A stretch of 64,000 nucleotides of DNA from Corbicula japonica (lineage: Eukaryota; Mollusca; Bivalvia; Venerida; Cyrenidae). The stretch's first letter is position 1; each line of letters begins with the position of its first letter. The notes beneath the pieces were generated by a model that saw only the letters and a program-made list of their open reading frames with translations, ran no database searches and was not told where the DNA came from. Positions 24,023 to 35,150 of this stretch are shown here, piece after piece. The stretch is taken from NCBI GenBank assembly GCA_038501625.1, contig JAZAYU010001068.1, positions 1 through 64,000 on the forward strand, written 5' to 3'. The position numbers and the translations under genes were made by a program.

Positions 24023-24023
24023 T

Positions 24024-24029
24024 AATAAA
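24024..24029 (+). terminator. Polyadenylation signal AATAAA
   Basis: AATAAA begins two bases after the sulfatase stop codon. If used, the 3' UTR would be only about 15-30 nt. No better-placed signal was chosen. Confidence 0.4.
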
Positions 24030-25139
24030 CTGGTAAAATATATCAATACTATTTTGACTATTTTGTTGATGACATTCTATGTAGCCGTCTGTAACAACAG
24101 TGTTACCATCGCCGTAGCTTTGAAAAAAAGTGGCCGATCAGTAAGCATTTTTCTCAACCAGTTGTCCTAAAACCAAATTTTAATCACTCTTGATACTCCT
24201 CATTAGCACATATTGGCCGTCACTAATTAACGAGTGAGGTTATTTCGGAATAGATTGTTGCAATTTGTTTCATTGCCCAAATCTATCGCTATGGTACTGC
24301 ACTGTACTCTCAGTTACAATTCTAAGCAGTGCAATTATATACGATCGTTGCTAGATCCTTTTGTAAATTTGATCAGTTCATTTTCAGACTGATAGTTATC
24401 TACGGCTATTTGGTAAGCTGACACCAGCATAAAAATCGACACATTTTTTTTTCTAAAATGTATTTAAGATCACCTTTCCGTTTGTGTTATTACACGAAGC
24501 AGATTTATCTCTTACCTGTGATTTAATTACAAAATGTGTCGTTTACTTGCAAAGAAACAAACAATTAAATCAAACGCTTGTTAAATCTCGGGGTGAATAA
24601 ACCATTGCAAATGCCTATTTGTTTTTAAAATTATCCTACTTTTAGCTAAAGCCCTTTTTACAACTAAACAGCAGGAAGTAGCTGGGGTCTCAAAATGAAT
24701 AAACTATCGTGAACATTCATATTTTTTTTAAATAGAACGCTTTGCTTTCTCTATGAATAGCGTTCTGAGAGTTAAGGACCTCTTTTACAGTTACTGTAAA
24801 AAATATGCAAGCTTAGCAAAAATCTTAGAAATGTGCATATAAAGAAACGAGTAATATATTGTTATATTGGCACTTAATGGTTGACAGTGTAATTGCGAGC
24901 ATATGACTTGTGATACCTGAATGCCCCTTGTGATGAAGGTCTTTCTATCATTCTTTTGCCGAAGAAGCAACAGTTACTATGTAAGTGTATTGGAGTTTTC
25001 ATTAATATAACATTTAGGATGATGTTTACACATTTAACTAGCTAGTTACAAGTATATATTTTACCCTAACAGGCTACGTTGGATATAGAACCTTTTAATT
25101 GATAAATCATGTAATAGTGTATAAATTTGAAAGACTACG
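24030..25139. other. Intergenic, nothing recognised
   Basis: AT-rich spacer between the two host genes with no supported exon or bounded repeat. Confidence 0.45.
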
Positions 25140-25232
25140 CTAGGATTCAAATTCGTACTGCGATTGCTTCTAGCCACATTATGCGAACACTACCGATCGA
25201 GCTAGCCGGAACACCTGCACCCCCAAAAATGT
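25140..25232 (-). mobile_element. tRNA-like SINE head
   Basis: The minus strand reads 'TTCCGGCTAGCTCGATCGGT' (A-box region TAGCTCGATCGG). About 50 bp on comes 'GAATTTGAATCC', a B-box-like sequence. The spacing suits a polymerase III promoter, but the cloverleaf is poor. It is best regarded as a SINE head. Confidence 0.5.
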
Positions 25233-25840
25233 TTCCGCGGATAACTCTGGTATGGTGTTCGTCGTAAGGTAACACCGGAAACCGATTATATAATGACAAT
25301 AATGTTCTGACTGATTTATACTTCGATACTCCAATCTCGGGCCGCCACACTTACGAACAGTGCAACTTTGGATTGTTTATAATGTAAGCCTACGCTTAAA
25401 TAACGTTTAAGTTAAACAGAAAATGACTTTATGTGCTAGAACAAGAAATGTGTTTGTTTAACTGTAGTGTCTATCAAATCAAATATCGCTAATTGATAAC
25501 ACAAAAACTGCGAAATGATTATTTTGATGAGGCAACAAACACAAATGTACGTATAGCTTCCGTATTTTTGACTTTAAAAAACTATAATTTTGCGATTTTA
25601 ACGCTGGGTGGTGAATTCATACAGACATAGTTTAAATAATGAACATGTGTTTTGTAAATACAGATAAGATTGTACTTCGAGATATGTTTGTATTTTTAAA
25701 AGGTGTTGATACTTCAATAATTTCCTGTTTTAAAAATATTGGTATTAGCCAGTTGCATTTTTTTGCAGTAGGAAGTTGTTGTCAACTTATTTTGACATGC
25801 TTACTCACATATCGCTTATTTTACTATAATTCAATTTGTA

Positions 25841-26405
25841 ATGGATAATAAAGTTTACTTAGAAATGTCTTCGCCGGAAAATGAAGTTAATCATAGGAAA
25901 CCTCCGTCTAAGAAGAATGAAAAAAAAACAAGTGCTAAAGAACCAATAGAAAAAACATTGCGAGTAAAAGAATTATCGGCAAGAGGTAAAGATAATGTCA
26001 AACCATTAGTTAAAACAAACGAATATCAACTGTTCACCATAGGATCAACAAAAAGAGATTCGGATGGGATAACAGATTTAAACATATACGAAAATTCGGA
26101 ATTCAGCAAACAAGTTACTTTCGGATCAGGTGCAAATGCCACAGTTGCTCAGGAAATAAACACTGAAGATGGTGAAAGTGAATATGCTTTAGTTACGAAT
26201 AGATCGTCAGAAACAGCTGAACCAAGACGTTCAAAATTGTACGAACGTTTGCATTTTGTAAAATCTGGATCATCTACAAATCAAGAAGAGTCAAGTCTTA
26301 AACAAATATGTTCGAAAAAGAAAATCTTTTGGAAACTGTTACTGGTGTTATCATTCGCTGCAGTTGTTATTGTCGGAGCGTTCCTAGGAGTGAAAATGAC
26401 GACAG
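25841..26405 (+). CDS. Exon 1 of TSP1-SRCR receptor: cytoplasmic tail and TM
   Basis: This is the proposed first coding exon of a gene running to 49465, about 626 residues in all. The start is the first ATG after an in-frame TGA 48 nt upstream. Residues 1-160 are hydrophilic, with no signal peptide. Residues about 163-184 ('FWKLLLVLSFAAVVIVGAF') form a membrane segment preceded by KKK, so the N terminus should be cytoplasmic (type II). The tail holds Y6-LEM (a YxxM motif), Y62-QLF, Y83-ENS (a YxN motif) and Y115-ALV. These resemble SH2-docking or sorting signals, but their use is inferred. The donor ACAG|GTAATT leaves phase 1, matching the acceptor at 28086. The next six exons add thrombospondin repeats outside the cell. 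Confidence 0.75.
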
Positions 26406-28085
26406 GTAATTCAAAGTTAAGTAAAGATAATCAAGTAAAGACTGTAAAGACTATACAGTTGACTGTGATTTTTAGGTTGAAATGAGAACAGTCACTTATT
26501 AAATACCAATAACGATCAACTTATTAGTTCGTTGTTAATCACAATGTAACATAATATGTGAAATAATATGGTTGTTCGTTGAAAAGTAAACAGTCCAGAT
26601 TTACAGGTAGGAAGCCTGCCACTCTAAAGTCAAACATTATGAAGAGAAGAGCTCCGCTGAACATTAATTAGTATTGATTTTCAAGATTTTTATGTACGCT
26701 TTAAACAAAATAAATTGGTCCCTTTGGAAATAAATACTGAGTCTCAATCCTCATATTTATTTTTTAAGATTCCTATCAAACTAAATGTCAGTACGTATAC
26801 AATTGTTGTGCTGGCTAATACGTTTTACAATATACACTCAACCAAAGTTCTAATTGGTCATAAATTGTATATGTTTACAATGTATGCTAGTTTCGTTTCT
26901 TCCCTACGTCAAGAGAGGTTGTGGAAAGAACTGTTTTGTCTTGAAATCAATAATCTAATGTCTTTTTAATCTTTATTGATTGTTTTTTAAATGAATCCAA
27001 TACCATTTACTTACACCGCAATATCAAAATTAGAACAGTCTTTAATTGAAAGGGAGGCAACTTTTAAATTGGATACTTTGAAAGGGGTTTATTTTAACAA
27101 ACGTGCTATTGATTAATCATGTTTTCTGTTTTTCCTACTAATGAAGGGTCCTGTTAAAATAAAACAAGGAATTAAGAGCAAATTTCTGTCTGCTTGACCT
27201 TTTTATGCAAGAAATGCATTTTTAGCAAAATTAAGGATAACTCTTGCAAAACTGTTCCAAAGTCAACTATAAGATTAAAGCTTAAGTTGAAGACTGTTGT
27301 TGGCATATAATCATAAATAAAGATTGAATTCAATGTCTTTCTAATAAATAATTACGGACAAAAAGCGACCAATTAGAACTTTTGGTGAGTGTATACCTGT
27401 CTTGAAATATTCATGCATTAGACAACTAGTCATCAGATTCAGAAGAACTATAACGCTCCGAGAGTAGAACATTTTTACTCAACAAACTATCACACTAGCC
27501 AGTGTATTTTTTCAAAGCCTCTTATGCATTAGCATTGTTTCTGACTTTGAACAAATTGTTTTTCACGGTTTCTAACGTTTATTTTTTTCTTATTCAAATG
27601 TTTAAAGCGGAGCGCGCAGTTGTACAAAGACTAGTTTATGTTTGACAAAGTATATGAAAAGAAAACATCAAAAACATAACAAAGATTGTGTTTGTATTCA
27701 ATTTTGTTTTAATATGAACGTGATAACATTTAAAATATGATTTCATAACACACGAAGCGTAGTACAACAATATCCGCGTTAATTTAAATATATTTGGACA
27801 ACTTTGAACATCATTTCATTTCATCATTTCAACAGCAAATAAAAACATTATATTTTCATTATGTTTAAATCATCTAGAAAAAAAATCTTACAATTTTCAT
27901 AACTGTCAATTTATCATTATAGTTCTAAATATTCTCAACATATTCAATGAGAATATATAAACATAGGCTTAATAAACAAAAACAATAAAAAAGTAAACTA
28001 ATTAAACAATAAAACTATTTTTGTGTGAGGTGATTGGCGTGTTCTTTCCTAACTGCGTATTCACCTTTGTTGTCTTGCATTTCAG
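26406..28085 (+). other. Phase-1 intron 1, repeat-bearing
   Basis: This runs from the GTAATT donor to the TTTCAG acceptor. It contains an inverted-repeat element at 26831-27395. No additional exon was recognised. Confidence 0.6.
26831..27395. mobile_element. TA-flanked inverted-repeat element (Tc1/mariner-like MITE)
   Basis: The left end TATACACTCAACCAAAGTTC and the inverted right end TATACACTCACCAAAAGTTC match at 27 of 29 positions, continuing into 'TAATTGGTC'. The TA edges and the 'CAAAAGTTCTA' core resemble Tc1/mariner termini. A similar end lies at about 14066. The interior (about 565 bp) shows no transposase. Confidence 0.75.
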
Positions 28086-28259
28086 TTAAACAAGGTGGAT
28101 GGAGTATGTGGGAACATTGGAGTCCGTGTTCTGTTTCCTGTGGCAACGGCATGGAAAACCGGAAGCGGACATGTTCAGACCCAGAGCCTGTATCCGGCGG
28201 TTTGTACTGTGCTGGTGACCCGGTTGAATATCGTTTTTGTTATAATACTTCATGTTTCG
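28086..28259 (+). CDS. Exon 2: thrombospondin type-1 repeat 1
   Basis: The 174-nt exon, phase 1 at both ends, encodes one TSP1 domain. It has the tryptophan ladder GGWSMWEHWSPC, the CSVSCG motif and six cysteines, ending YNTSCF. TSP1 repeats bind glycosaminoglycans and extracellular partners. WxxW is a C-mannosylation context and TSCG-type threonine or serine a fucosylation context. It is a long-type repeat with the insert 'SDPEPVSGGLYC'. It is spliced TTTCAG|TTAAAC to TTTCG|GTAATT. Confidence 0.88.
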
Positions 28260-28574
28260 GTAATTTAGGGTTTCAAACGAATTATAAATCATGTTTAAGA
28301 ATCATGAATTTTCGAAGTACATATATATGTTTATAAAGATGTTGTTATCAATAGCTGCATATGTTTGCAACAGAACATTTGCCGTTGATAAGAAACTTAC
28401 AGCCTGAATGTTATAGGCATTTTGCAGAAAAAAAAACCCAAGGCCTACGTTGTATCAATTATAGTTATAATATCGTTTGCTATTTTCATCATTAAATTCT
28501 AAAGTATATACTGATTCAGAAATGTCTGATGACAAAATATATCAAATATGTTAACCATTTCTCGTATCTAAAAG

Positions 28575-28730
28575 GTATCTGGACAGCTTGGAATCAATGG
28601 AGCGTGTGTACTGTTTCATGTGGCACAGGTTTTAGAAAAAGAGACAGGAGCTGTTCAGATGACGACGTGCACCAGTTATGCATCGGTGAACAATTTGAAT
28701 ATGCCATTTGCAGCCGAATGGATTGTAGTG
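28575..28730 (+). CDS. Exon 3: thrombospondin type-1 repeat 2
   Basis: The 156-nt exon, phase 1 at both ends. It reads GIWTAWNQWSVCTVSCGTGF and continues with 'KRDRSCSDDD', 'CIGEQFEYAIC' and 'DCSG'. This is a short-type repeat lacking the NP.P...GG.FC loop of repeats 1, 3 and 5. It closely resembles repeat 4, which suggests that adjacent long-short exon pairs were duplicated. Confidence 0.87.
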
Positions 28731-29417
28731 GTACGGTGTATGTTATATTTTCTTAATGTGACCGTCCTCTTTGAGATATAGTTTGTGTCGTCTGATCTTT
28801 AGTGACATATCCACAATTATGAACAAAACGATAACAGCAGGATCTGTGTCTTCAACGTAAGTCCAAACTTTAAAGTAAATTGAGACGAAAATTTGTTTTC
28901 TTGTCAAATGCATTAAGATAATAAATGAGTATTAACTAAAATTAACTGATATGTACTGTTCGTTGATCTGGTTCGTTAAATTACATAAGTCCTAACATAT
29001 CATTTCACTGAATCAAAAAGCCAATACCACCAATATCATGTCATTAATTCTATAAAACCCTTTACTTCTGATCTCGACACGGTATATTTTTATTGATAGT
29101 TTTGTGTCATTGAATCACATAAATCTATGTCACTTACAGAAATCCACAACTTTGAAATCAGGCCGTATTTGAACCGCAAAACTATCCCCATTCCCATTAC
29201 TCTCGGAGTTTATATTAAATCACACGAACTTTCCTGGTTCATGTCACTCAACCACCGAAATCCATATCTTCCGTGTAATTTAATCCTCCGATGCCATATC
29301 ATGAAACTACACAATATCCAATTTCATATTCCTTTACATCATTCAAACTCTTCCATTTGATAAATGCATTAATAACCGCTTGTGTAAACTCATACGATAC
29401 AATTGATTTATGAACAG

Positions 29418-29594
29418 TTGTAAATCATGGTGGATGGAGTATGTGGGAACCATGGGGAAAGTGTTCTGCAACATGTGGGCCTGGAATGGATCAACGTAGA
29501 AGGTCATGTATTAATCCGACACCCAGCAATGGAGGGAACTTTTGTTTTGGAGAATCATCAGAATACAGACTTTGTAACATAGGAACCTGTGAAG
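29418..29594 (+). CDS. Exon 4: thrombospondin type-1 repeat 3
   Basis: The 177-nt exon, phase 1 at both ends. It encodes VVNHGGWSMWEPWGKCSATC, then 'RRRSCINPTPSNGGNFC' and 'EYRLCNIGTCEG'. It is a long-type repeat with a complete W ladder and six cysteines. It is most similar to repeats 1 and 5. Splice sites are AACAG|TTGTAA and GAAG|GTAAAA. Confidence 0.87.
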
Positions 29595-30101
29595 GTAAAA
29601 TATATGTAGACCTAGGCATAAAGGCAGACAAACAGAAATGCAGATTAAAAAATATACTACGCATGACTATACTTTTATTGATAGTATATGTAAAACAATA
29701 TTACCTTTTAATGTCAAAAGACATAAGGATTTTTTGTGTTCAATAAATTAAGTGGCGTTCTTATTACATAAGATACAATGTTATATCCATCATGTCCATA
29801 AATCAAAGGCGTCATAACAATGCAGAAAGAATAATACTTGAAAGCCATCCAACTCCTGCTTGCAAACCAACTTTCCTAAAACTCTGTCAAAACAGTAAAC
29901 ATCACGATTTTAATTATATTTAAGGGACAAGTTCGTAAAGTGTTCATGTTTGTTACTATTTGTGTTCAAAGAAAAAAGGAAAAGATCTTGTAATAGTAAG
30001 CACGTAGTTCAAAATTGTAACAATAGATTTTGCAGTCAAACAGTAAGAAAAATGTTTTTTAACCTGAAATTTCGAAAAATGCGATTCTTTTCTTCTTAAA
30101 G

Positions 30102-30248
30102 GTAACTGGACCGATTGGAGTCAGTGGAGCTTGTGTAGTGTTACATGTGGCTCGGGACTCAGGAAAAGAGACCGGAGCTGTACGACAAAAGAATCGTGCA
30201 TTGGTGAATCTACTGAGTATTCCGTTTGCAGCCAAAGAGACTGTGGTG
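30102..30248 (+). CDS. Exon 5: thrombospondin type-1 repeat 4
   Basis: The 147-nt exon, phase 1 at both ends. It encodes GNWTDWSQWSLCSVTCGSGL, then 'KRDRSCTTKESC' and 'EYSVCSQRDCGG'. It is short-type and a near twin of repeat 2. CSVTCG is the canonical TSP1 motif. Confidence 0.87.
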
Positions 30249-30315
30249 GTACTTATGTCCATATTTTTTTCTTCTCAATGTGACCATATCAGTTTATCTG
30301 CACTGAATGACATTT

Positions 30316-31510
30316 ACGAGGGCTGTTCGATAAATTCGTGCAATTGTATTGTAAAAATGTTAAAAATTGACCGATTGAAAAGATTTTTTTACAAGATATG
30401 AAACAACACTTTTGCATCAGATTCTGTAATTTTCAATAAAATACATCAATACATAAACTTTTGTAACGTAGTGGTTAATTCTTACAAAGGTCTTAGGGTG
30501 TAATAAGACGAACACTTGGTCACGTTCCAAAATTACTTTATATGTAGATCAGTTTTAACAGTTTATCTATTAATTGTAAAACATAAACAGTTCTTTCTCA
30601 TAAGTATAAATATTCCTAGTAAATTTCTAAGTGAAATTTCCTAAATGCCTTACGTGGCCCATTCCGGCCGTCCGGCCGTTCACTTCCTCCAACCATACAG
30701 AACAATATCTCTGGCTTTTATGCAATACACTAGCCTGTTCATGCAGACTGATTACTGTTTCGAGATGACAATTTGACATGAAGAATATACAGTTACAGTT
30801 ATATAACGTCTTGCTTAATCATAGCAAGACCGAGTCCAATGTAATTAAAAGATACAGGTGAAGACATGAAATGACATGTGGCTAAAATATTTTGACCGAG
30901 CAAGTAATTAGTAAACAAACTAATTGATGTTATCTAGGAAAGGATATAAGTAACTAAACAAGGCCCGTAATATATTTTAAAATATAAATGTTTAACACCT
31001 AATATGTTGGTAAATTATTAGCATAATTTCCTTATTACATTACACTTTTTACATACATTTAACTAACACCATCGAACATACATTGCCGGGCTCCAAATGT
31101 GAATCAACGCCAACGTCATTAAAAAGTCAAGTGAGCGTCGCACTTTCTCAACGTAATCGCCGCTAATGCTTACACATTTTTGATGTCTATATACCCACGT
31201 GTTTATCGTAGCTATTAACCAGTCATGTTAAATTATCTTATTGCATCCCTGGTGGCGTGGCGTAACTCCTGAACGCTGTCGAATTTCCTACCGCGAAGAC
31301 AGGCTTTGATTTCCGGGGAATACCCGGAAGACCATAGCAGCGAGATCAGGAGAAATTGGCGGATGCTCCACCACTTCAAATCCCAGTAGACTAATGTCAT
31401 GCGTGGTACATGCAACGCGATACGCGGGGGCGTTGTCTTGATGGATCACAACATCGCACAGATCCAACTCTGGTCGTTTCCTAGAAATCGCGTTACATCG
31501 AGTAGGTTAA
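30316..31510 (-). mobile_element. Mariner-like transposon relic
   Basis: A terminal sequence TACGAGGGCTGTTCGATAAA lies at about 30315. A minus-strand mariner transposase C-terminal relic (31110-31475) lies above it. This is the orientation expected for the 3' end of the element. The other terminus was not found. A similar terminus starts the relic at 63218. It sits in the intron between TSP1 exons 5 and 6. Confidence 0.6.
31110..31475 (-). pseudogene. Mariner transposase C-terminal pseudogene
   Basis: The minus-strand translation contains 'HQDNAPAYR', 'LLGFEVVEHPP', 'SPDLA' and 'IKACLRGRKFDSVQELRHAT'. These are the order and wording of the last two catalytic aspartates and the C-terminal tail of mariner transposases. 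A later segment resembles the family's 'W..RH.KCV...GDY.E' ending. Several in-frame stops and shifts, and loss of the N-terminal half, make it non-functional. Confidence 0.75.
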
Positions 31511-32699
31511 AGAGATAAAGATATCAGAGGTAACTCATTTTTGTTACAATTAAAGATGGAATTTTTGGTGCGTTATTGAAACCGGATTTATCATAAAGAG
31601 GCAAATTGTATTTCGCCAATAGTCGTTTAAAGGTGTTACCCTTAATATTTCGAATTTCAATAATGTTTTACATAATATTCAAAAATTCAAATAAGGTTAT
31701 CTTTGTGGCGATTTTAATAATTTAATTCGTATTGATGTTAATTGTGAGAAATGTTTTTTTTTCCGTTCCCTGTCTAACTAAATAATTTGATGTAGCAATA
31801 CAAATAGGTTATTACCGTAATCCCCCTTCATCTTGGAACAGTTTAAATTTATAATTATAAATATTTATAACTAAAATATTTTGTGTCCCAAATTTGGGGA
31901 CAAAAACATACTGTTTCTGAAAAAGTCCGTAAGGATAAGGAAAAAAATACAATCCTAATTGTGTCTCAAAATAAATCGAAGCTAAGTATAAATTTCATGA
32001 GAAATAAAGGTGTCCGAAAGACTTAACGTACGTGGGCAACTCAATATTTCACCAGTTACATGTAACAGTACAATTTCGATTAACAATCACTGCATTTGGA
32101 CAAAGACCACACTATGTTTGGCCCTCTGATTCGACTGAAAGACAGAATTCAGTTTTGAATAGACACCACCGGCATTCAAAGACCAATTCTGTTGTTTTCC
32201 CTCAGTGATATTTTGAGACAATTTACGCTTTATCTAGAAAAAGCCTTAAAATCAGTGTGTTACTAAAAATCATAATACCATGGCTTACTCACCTTGCTAG
32301 AGAGTCTGAGTAATTCAATAATTTTCTTATGATCTTTACATGCCATTAAACAACACCATATTTATGAATAAAGTTTTGTATTCGCCAGTGCTTATAATTA
32401 TAAGATAAAATTAGCGCCGTTTTTTTGGTAACGTGCGTTTGTTACAACTGGTTGCGTCGTAATAATTCTGTAAATGTCTTTCTATTCTGCATTATAAAAA
32501 CATTTTTACTGAATCTAGAAAAAGCTGTAAAAACCAGCGTTGCCGATATGTTTATTAAGCTGTAATTTTCCTTAAACTTAATTAAATTATAAAAGATACA
32601 AGTATGCAATTATTATATTTATTTCATATGAATAACTAATTAATGGACCTTATCTTTCCACCCGTGTCATTTCCTTGAATCAAATAAACTCTCCCATCC

Positions 32700-33560
32700 G
32701 CAAATTTCTGAATTATGAGATTCTCTGCCAACCGAGAACGAGTGCTCAGAAATATTACTTTAATGCCGTTGCAGGGGTTTCAGAGTTTATGCATGTTTAT
32801 GGTGGAAATCTTTTTCTTAATTAACCTAGAAGATCGATTTGTTTATTTTTATCCCTTTCATCGTGTTCTTGCTTATTTGACTCCAGGGGCTCTGGTCTCG
32901 ACAAGATCATTAAGGTTCCGCAAACATTGCAAATGGTGAAAAGTGGCTAAATTTTCAAAATTGAATTTTGGGGGAAATATTTATTGCCACCTAGATTTTA
33001 GTAACGAAATGTATTTAGCTATGGATGTTGTAAATGTTTGCAAGCTCAATTTAGTCTAATTCGTTTTCTAATTACCAAGCACATACTAAAACAAAAGAAA
33101 AACCGTTTGCATGAGAACTCTGAAATTCATGCCTGTTAATTAGAACCTGAATTAGACTAAACTGAGCATGCAAACATTAACTACATCCTTAGCTAAATAC
33201 ATTTCATTACTAAAATCTAGGTGGCAATAAGTATTTCCCCTAAAATTCAATTTTGAAAATGTAGCCACTTTTCGCCATTTGCAATGTTTGCGGAAACTTA
33301 AGAACTCGCCCAAGCTGATGGGTTAGTAGGGAGTTATTTCACCAAGACAACTTGTACTTGTCTGTTGATATGATAACCTGTTGGGGCAAGTGTGAGGTTG
33401 ATAATCGTAGAACCTGGTTTAAACTCCCTGTGGCAATTTGGTGGCGTCTTATTTGAATTGACATACTTCTCACAAACATGCTCTCTTTTCATCTCTTCCT
33501 TTTTGCTGCGTGGGGAGGCTGTGTTTTATGAGTGTGGCGGTTCCTGATGTGCATGTTTCA
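32700..33560 (+). mobile_element. Retroelement 3' part, split by a hairpin insertion
   Basis: Blocks at 32710-32908 and 33310-33440 match, in the same order, the sequence downstream of the reverse-transcriptase relic on the minus strand at 60150-60540. Matches include 'CATCGTGTTCTTGCT', 'GCTCTGGTCTCG.CAAGATCAT' and 'CACCAAGACAACTTGTACTT'. Between them lies the long inverted repeat at 32910-33301, absent from the other copy. This copy is therefore a 5'-truncated element later hit by a foldback element. Confidence 0.65.
32910..33301. repeat. Long inverted repeat (~170-bp arms)
   Basis: The left arm (32910 to about 33081) starts TTAAGGTTCCGCAAACATTG. The right arm (about 33131-33301) is its reverse complement with scattered mismatches, leaving a spacer of about 50 bp. 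It interrupts the retroelement tail, so it is itself an insertion, probably of a foldback element. It lies in an intron of the TSP1 gene, so an RNA hairpin would form in the pre-mRNA. Confidence 0.9.
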
Positions 33561-33693
33561 TTTTTTCTTTAAACAAACATAAGAAGAACATGTCAGATTT
33601 AGTTTTATTGATTCAATAACCTATGACAAAATATGTCACAAAACAAATAAACGGGAGAAATTCTAGAAATTCCTAAATTTCATGTATCAACAG

Positions 33694-33867
33694 TTGTAAA
33701 CGGTGGATGGAGTAATTGGGAACCATGGGGACCGTGTTCTGCAACCTGCGGGAGTGGCATGAATCGACGTGTTAGATCATGTTCTAATCCGACACCAAGT
33801 AACGGAGGGAACTTTTGTCCTGGAGAACCTTCAGAGTACAAACTTTGCAACACAGCGAACTGTCAAG
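33694..33867 (+). CDS. Exon 6: thrombospondin type-1 repeat 5
   Basis: The 174-nt exon, phase 1 at both ends. It encodes VVNGGWSNWEPWGPCSATCG, then 'RRVRSCSNPTPSNGGNFC' and 'EYKLCNTANCQG'. It is a long-type repeat, a close paralogue of repeat 3 at protein and nucleotide level. Splice sites are CAACAG|TTGTAA and CAAG|GTAATT. Confidence 0.87.
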
Positions 33868-34004
33868 GTAATTTATTTAAATATATTTAAGGCATGCAGG
33901 TAGGCAGGCGGACAGGATGGCGATTGAATGTAGCAGGAAGGCATTGTTTTAATTACTAGACTAATGATAAATATGCTGATACAAATTGTGATCTTTGTTT
34001 TTAG

Positions 34005-34175
34005 TAATACATGGTGGCTGGTCACTGTGGACTAGTTGGACATCATGTTCGTCAAGCTGTACGAAAATTAGAACGCGAAGCTGTGCAAATCCTGCTCCGT
34101 CACAGGACGGCCACATGTGCCAAGGGGACGCTGAAGATAAAGAGACATGCAACCTTTTTTCCTGTGTGTTCGGTC
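34005..34175 (+). CDS. Exon 7: thrombospondin type-1 repeat 6
   Basis: The 171-nt exon encodes HGGWSLWTSWTSCSSSCTK, then 'RTRSCANPAPSQDGHMC' and 'DKETCNLFSCVFG'. It is the most divergent repeat, with CSSSC-TK in place of CSxxCG-G. The donor is taken as GGTC|GTAAGT, a strong consensus that keeps phase 1. A GT four bases earlier also keeps phase 1. The next compatible coding exon is the SRCR exon at 48525, possibly after a 9-nt microexon. Confidence 0.83.
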
Positions 34176-34898
34176 GTAAGTTCATTCGTTATAATAGGTT
34201 AACTAGTAAATGGGTAATAATATATTGACAAGTGAGGCGTATGTACCATTGCTAAAAATGGCTAGACTTGTTTAGCCTCGTGAATATTGTTTGTGCTCAG
34301 AGGAATTATTACTGCTTCAATAGCCCTTCATCAGGCCTATGGCGTAGTTTGCAAGAAATGAACATTATATTAAATTCATGCAGCGAAAGTTAAATTTTTA
34401 CGAGTTAATATTAAATATCCCTCGAGCAAATAAACCCAGTAATTAATAGATGGCTTTTGTAACGCATGTGTTTGAACATCTCGATGAGCTAAGTTACCTG
34501 TTTTGTTAGAAAAGTTGTTTACAACACATTGTCATGAAGACGTATGAGGAAAAGATAAAGGAAAAAAGTATCTGTGTAAAGTTAGCGATTTGATATCTAA
34601 CTTAGATTTGCAACATAAACAACCCTATTGCAACAAAAGACCCAATTATTTGTATCAAATCTCCAGCAATGTTGTAAATTTCTTAATTATCAGTGTCTAT
34701 CGAATTCATATTGCAGATCTTTCCAGTCAATTACGCGAATATATCATACATTATCTCTCACAACATAATACGGAATCGACCTTACGAAGCGCGTCGAAAT
34801 CTTGTCGATTCCGATTACGGTATTGCGCATGAGCAAAACGCTATACCAAGCAACTTTGAGACCTTGTCTTCCGGTTTGCAAAATCTGACTGGACAATG

Positions 34899-35150
34899 TG
34901 GGGCGCGTCACGGGAAAAATTACATTCGGACAGTTGACGTTAATCATTGAAATGACGTCATTAAGTCGAACAGACGACATCAATTATTATGCATTTTGCG
35001 TTAAAAATATCGTTTTATTGTCAAAATGTGTAAGAGAAGCACATTCTAGTTATGAGAAACTAAGGAGAGTTGTAAGTTCTTTCTATATATAGTAACAACT
35101 AAAATGTCACAAAATATGACCGAAGGTACCTTTTCCCGTGGCGCGCCCCA
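34899..35150. mobile_element. ~250-bp MITE with GC-rich termini (copy 2)
   Basis: The left terminus TGGGGCGCGTCACGGGAAAA and the right terminus TTTTCCCGTGGCGCGCCCCA form an inverted repeat of about 31 bp. They enclose an AT-rich core with 'TTGACGTTAATCATTGAAAT', shared with the copy at 19025-19274. No coding frame is seen. Confidence 0.85.
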
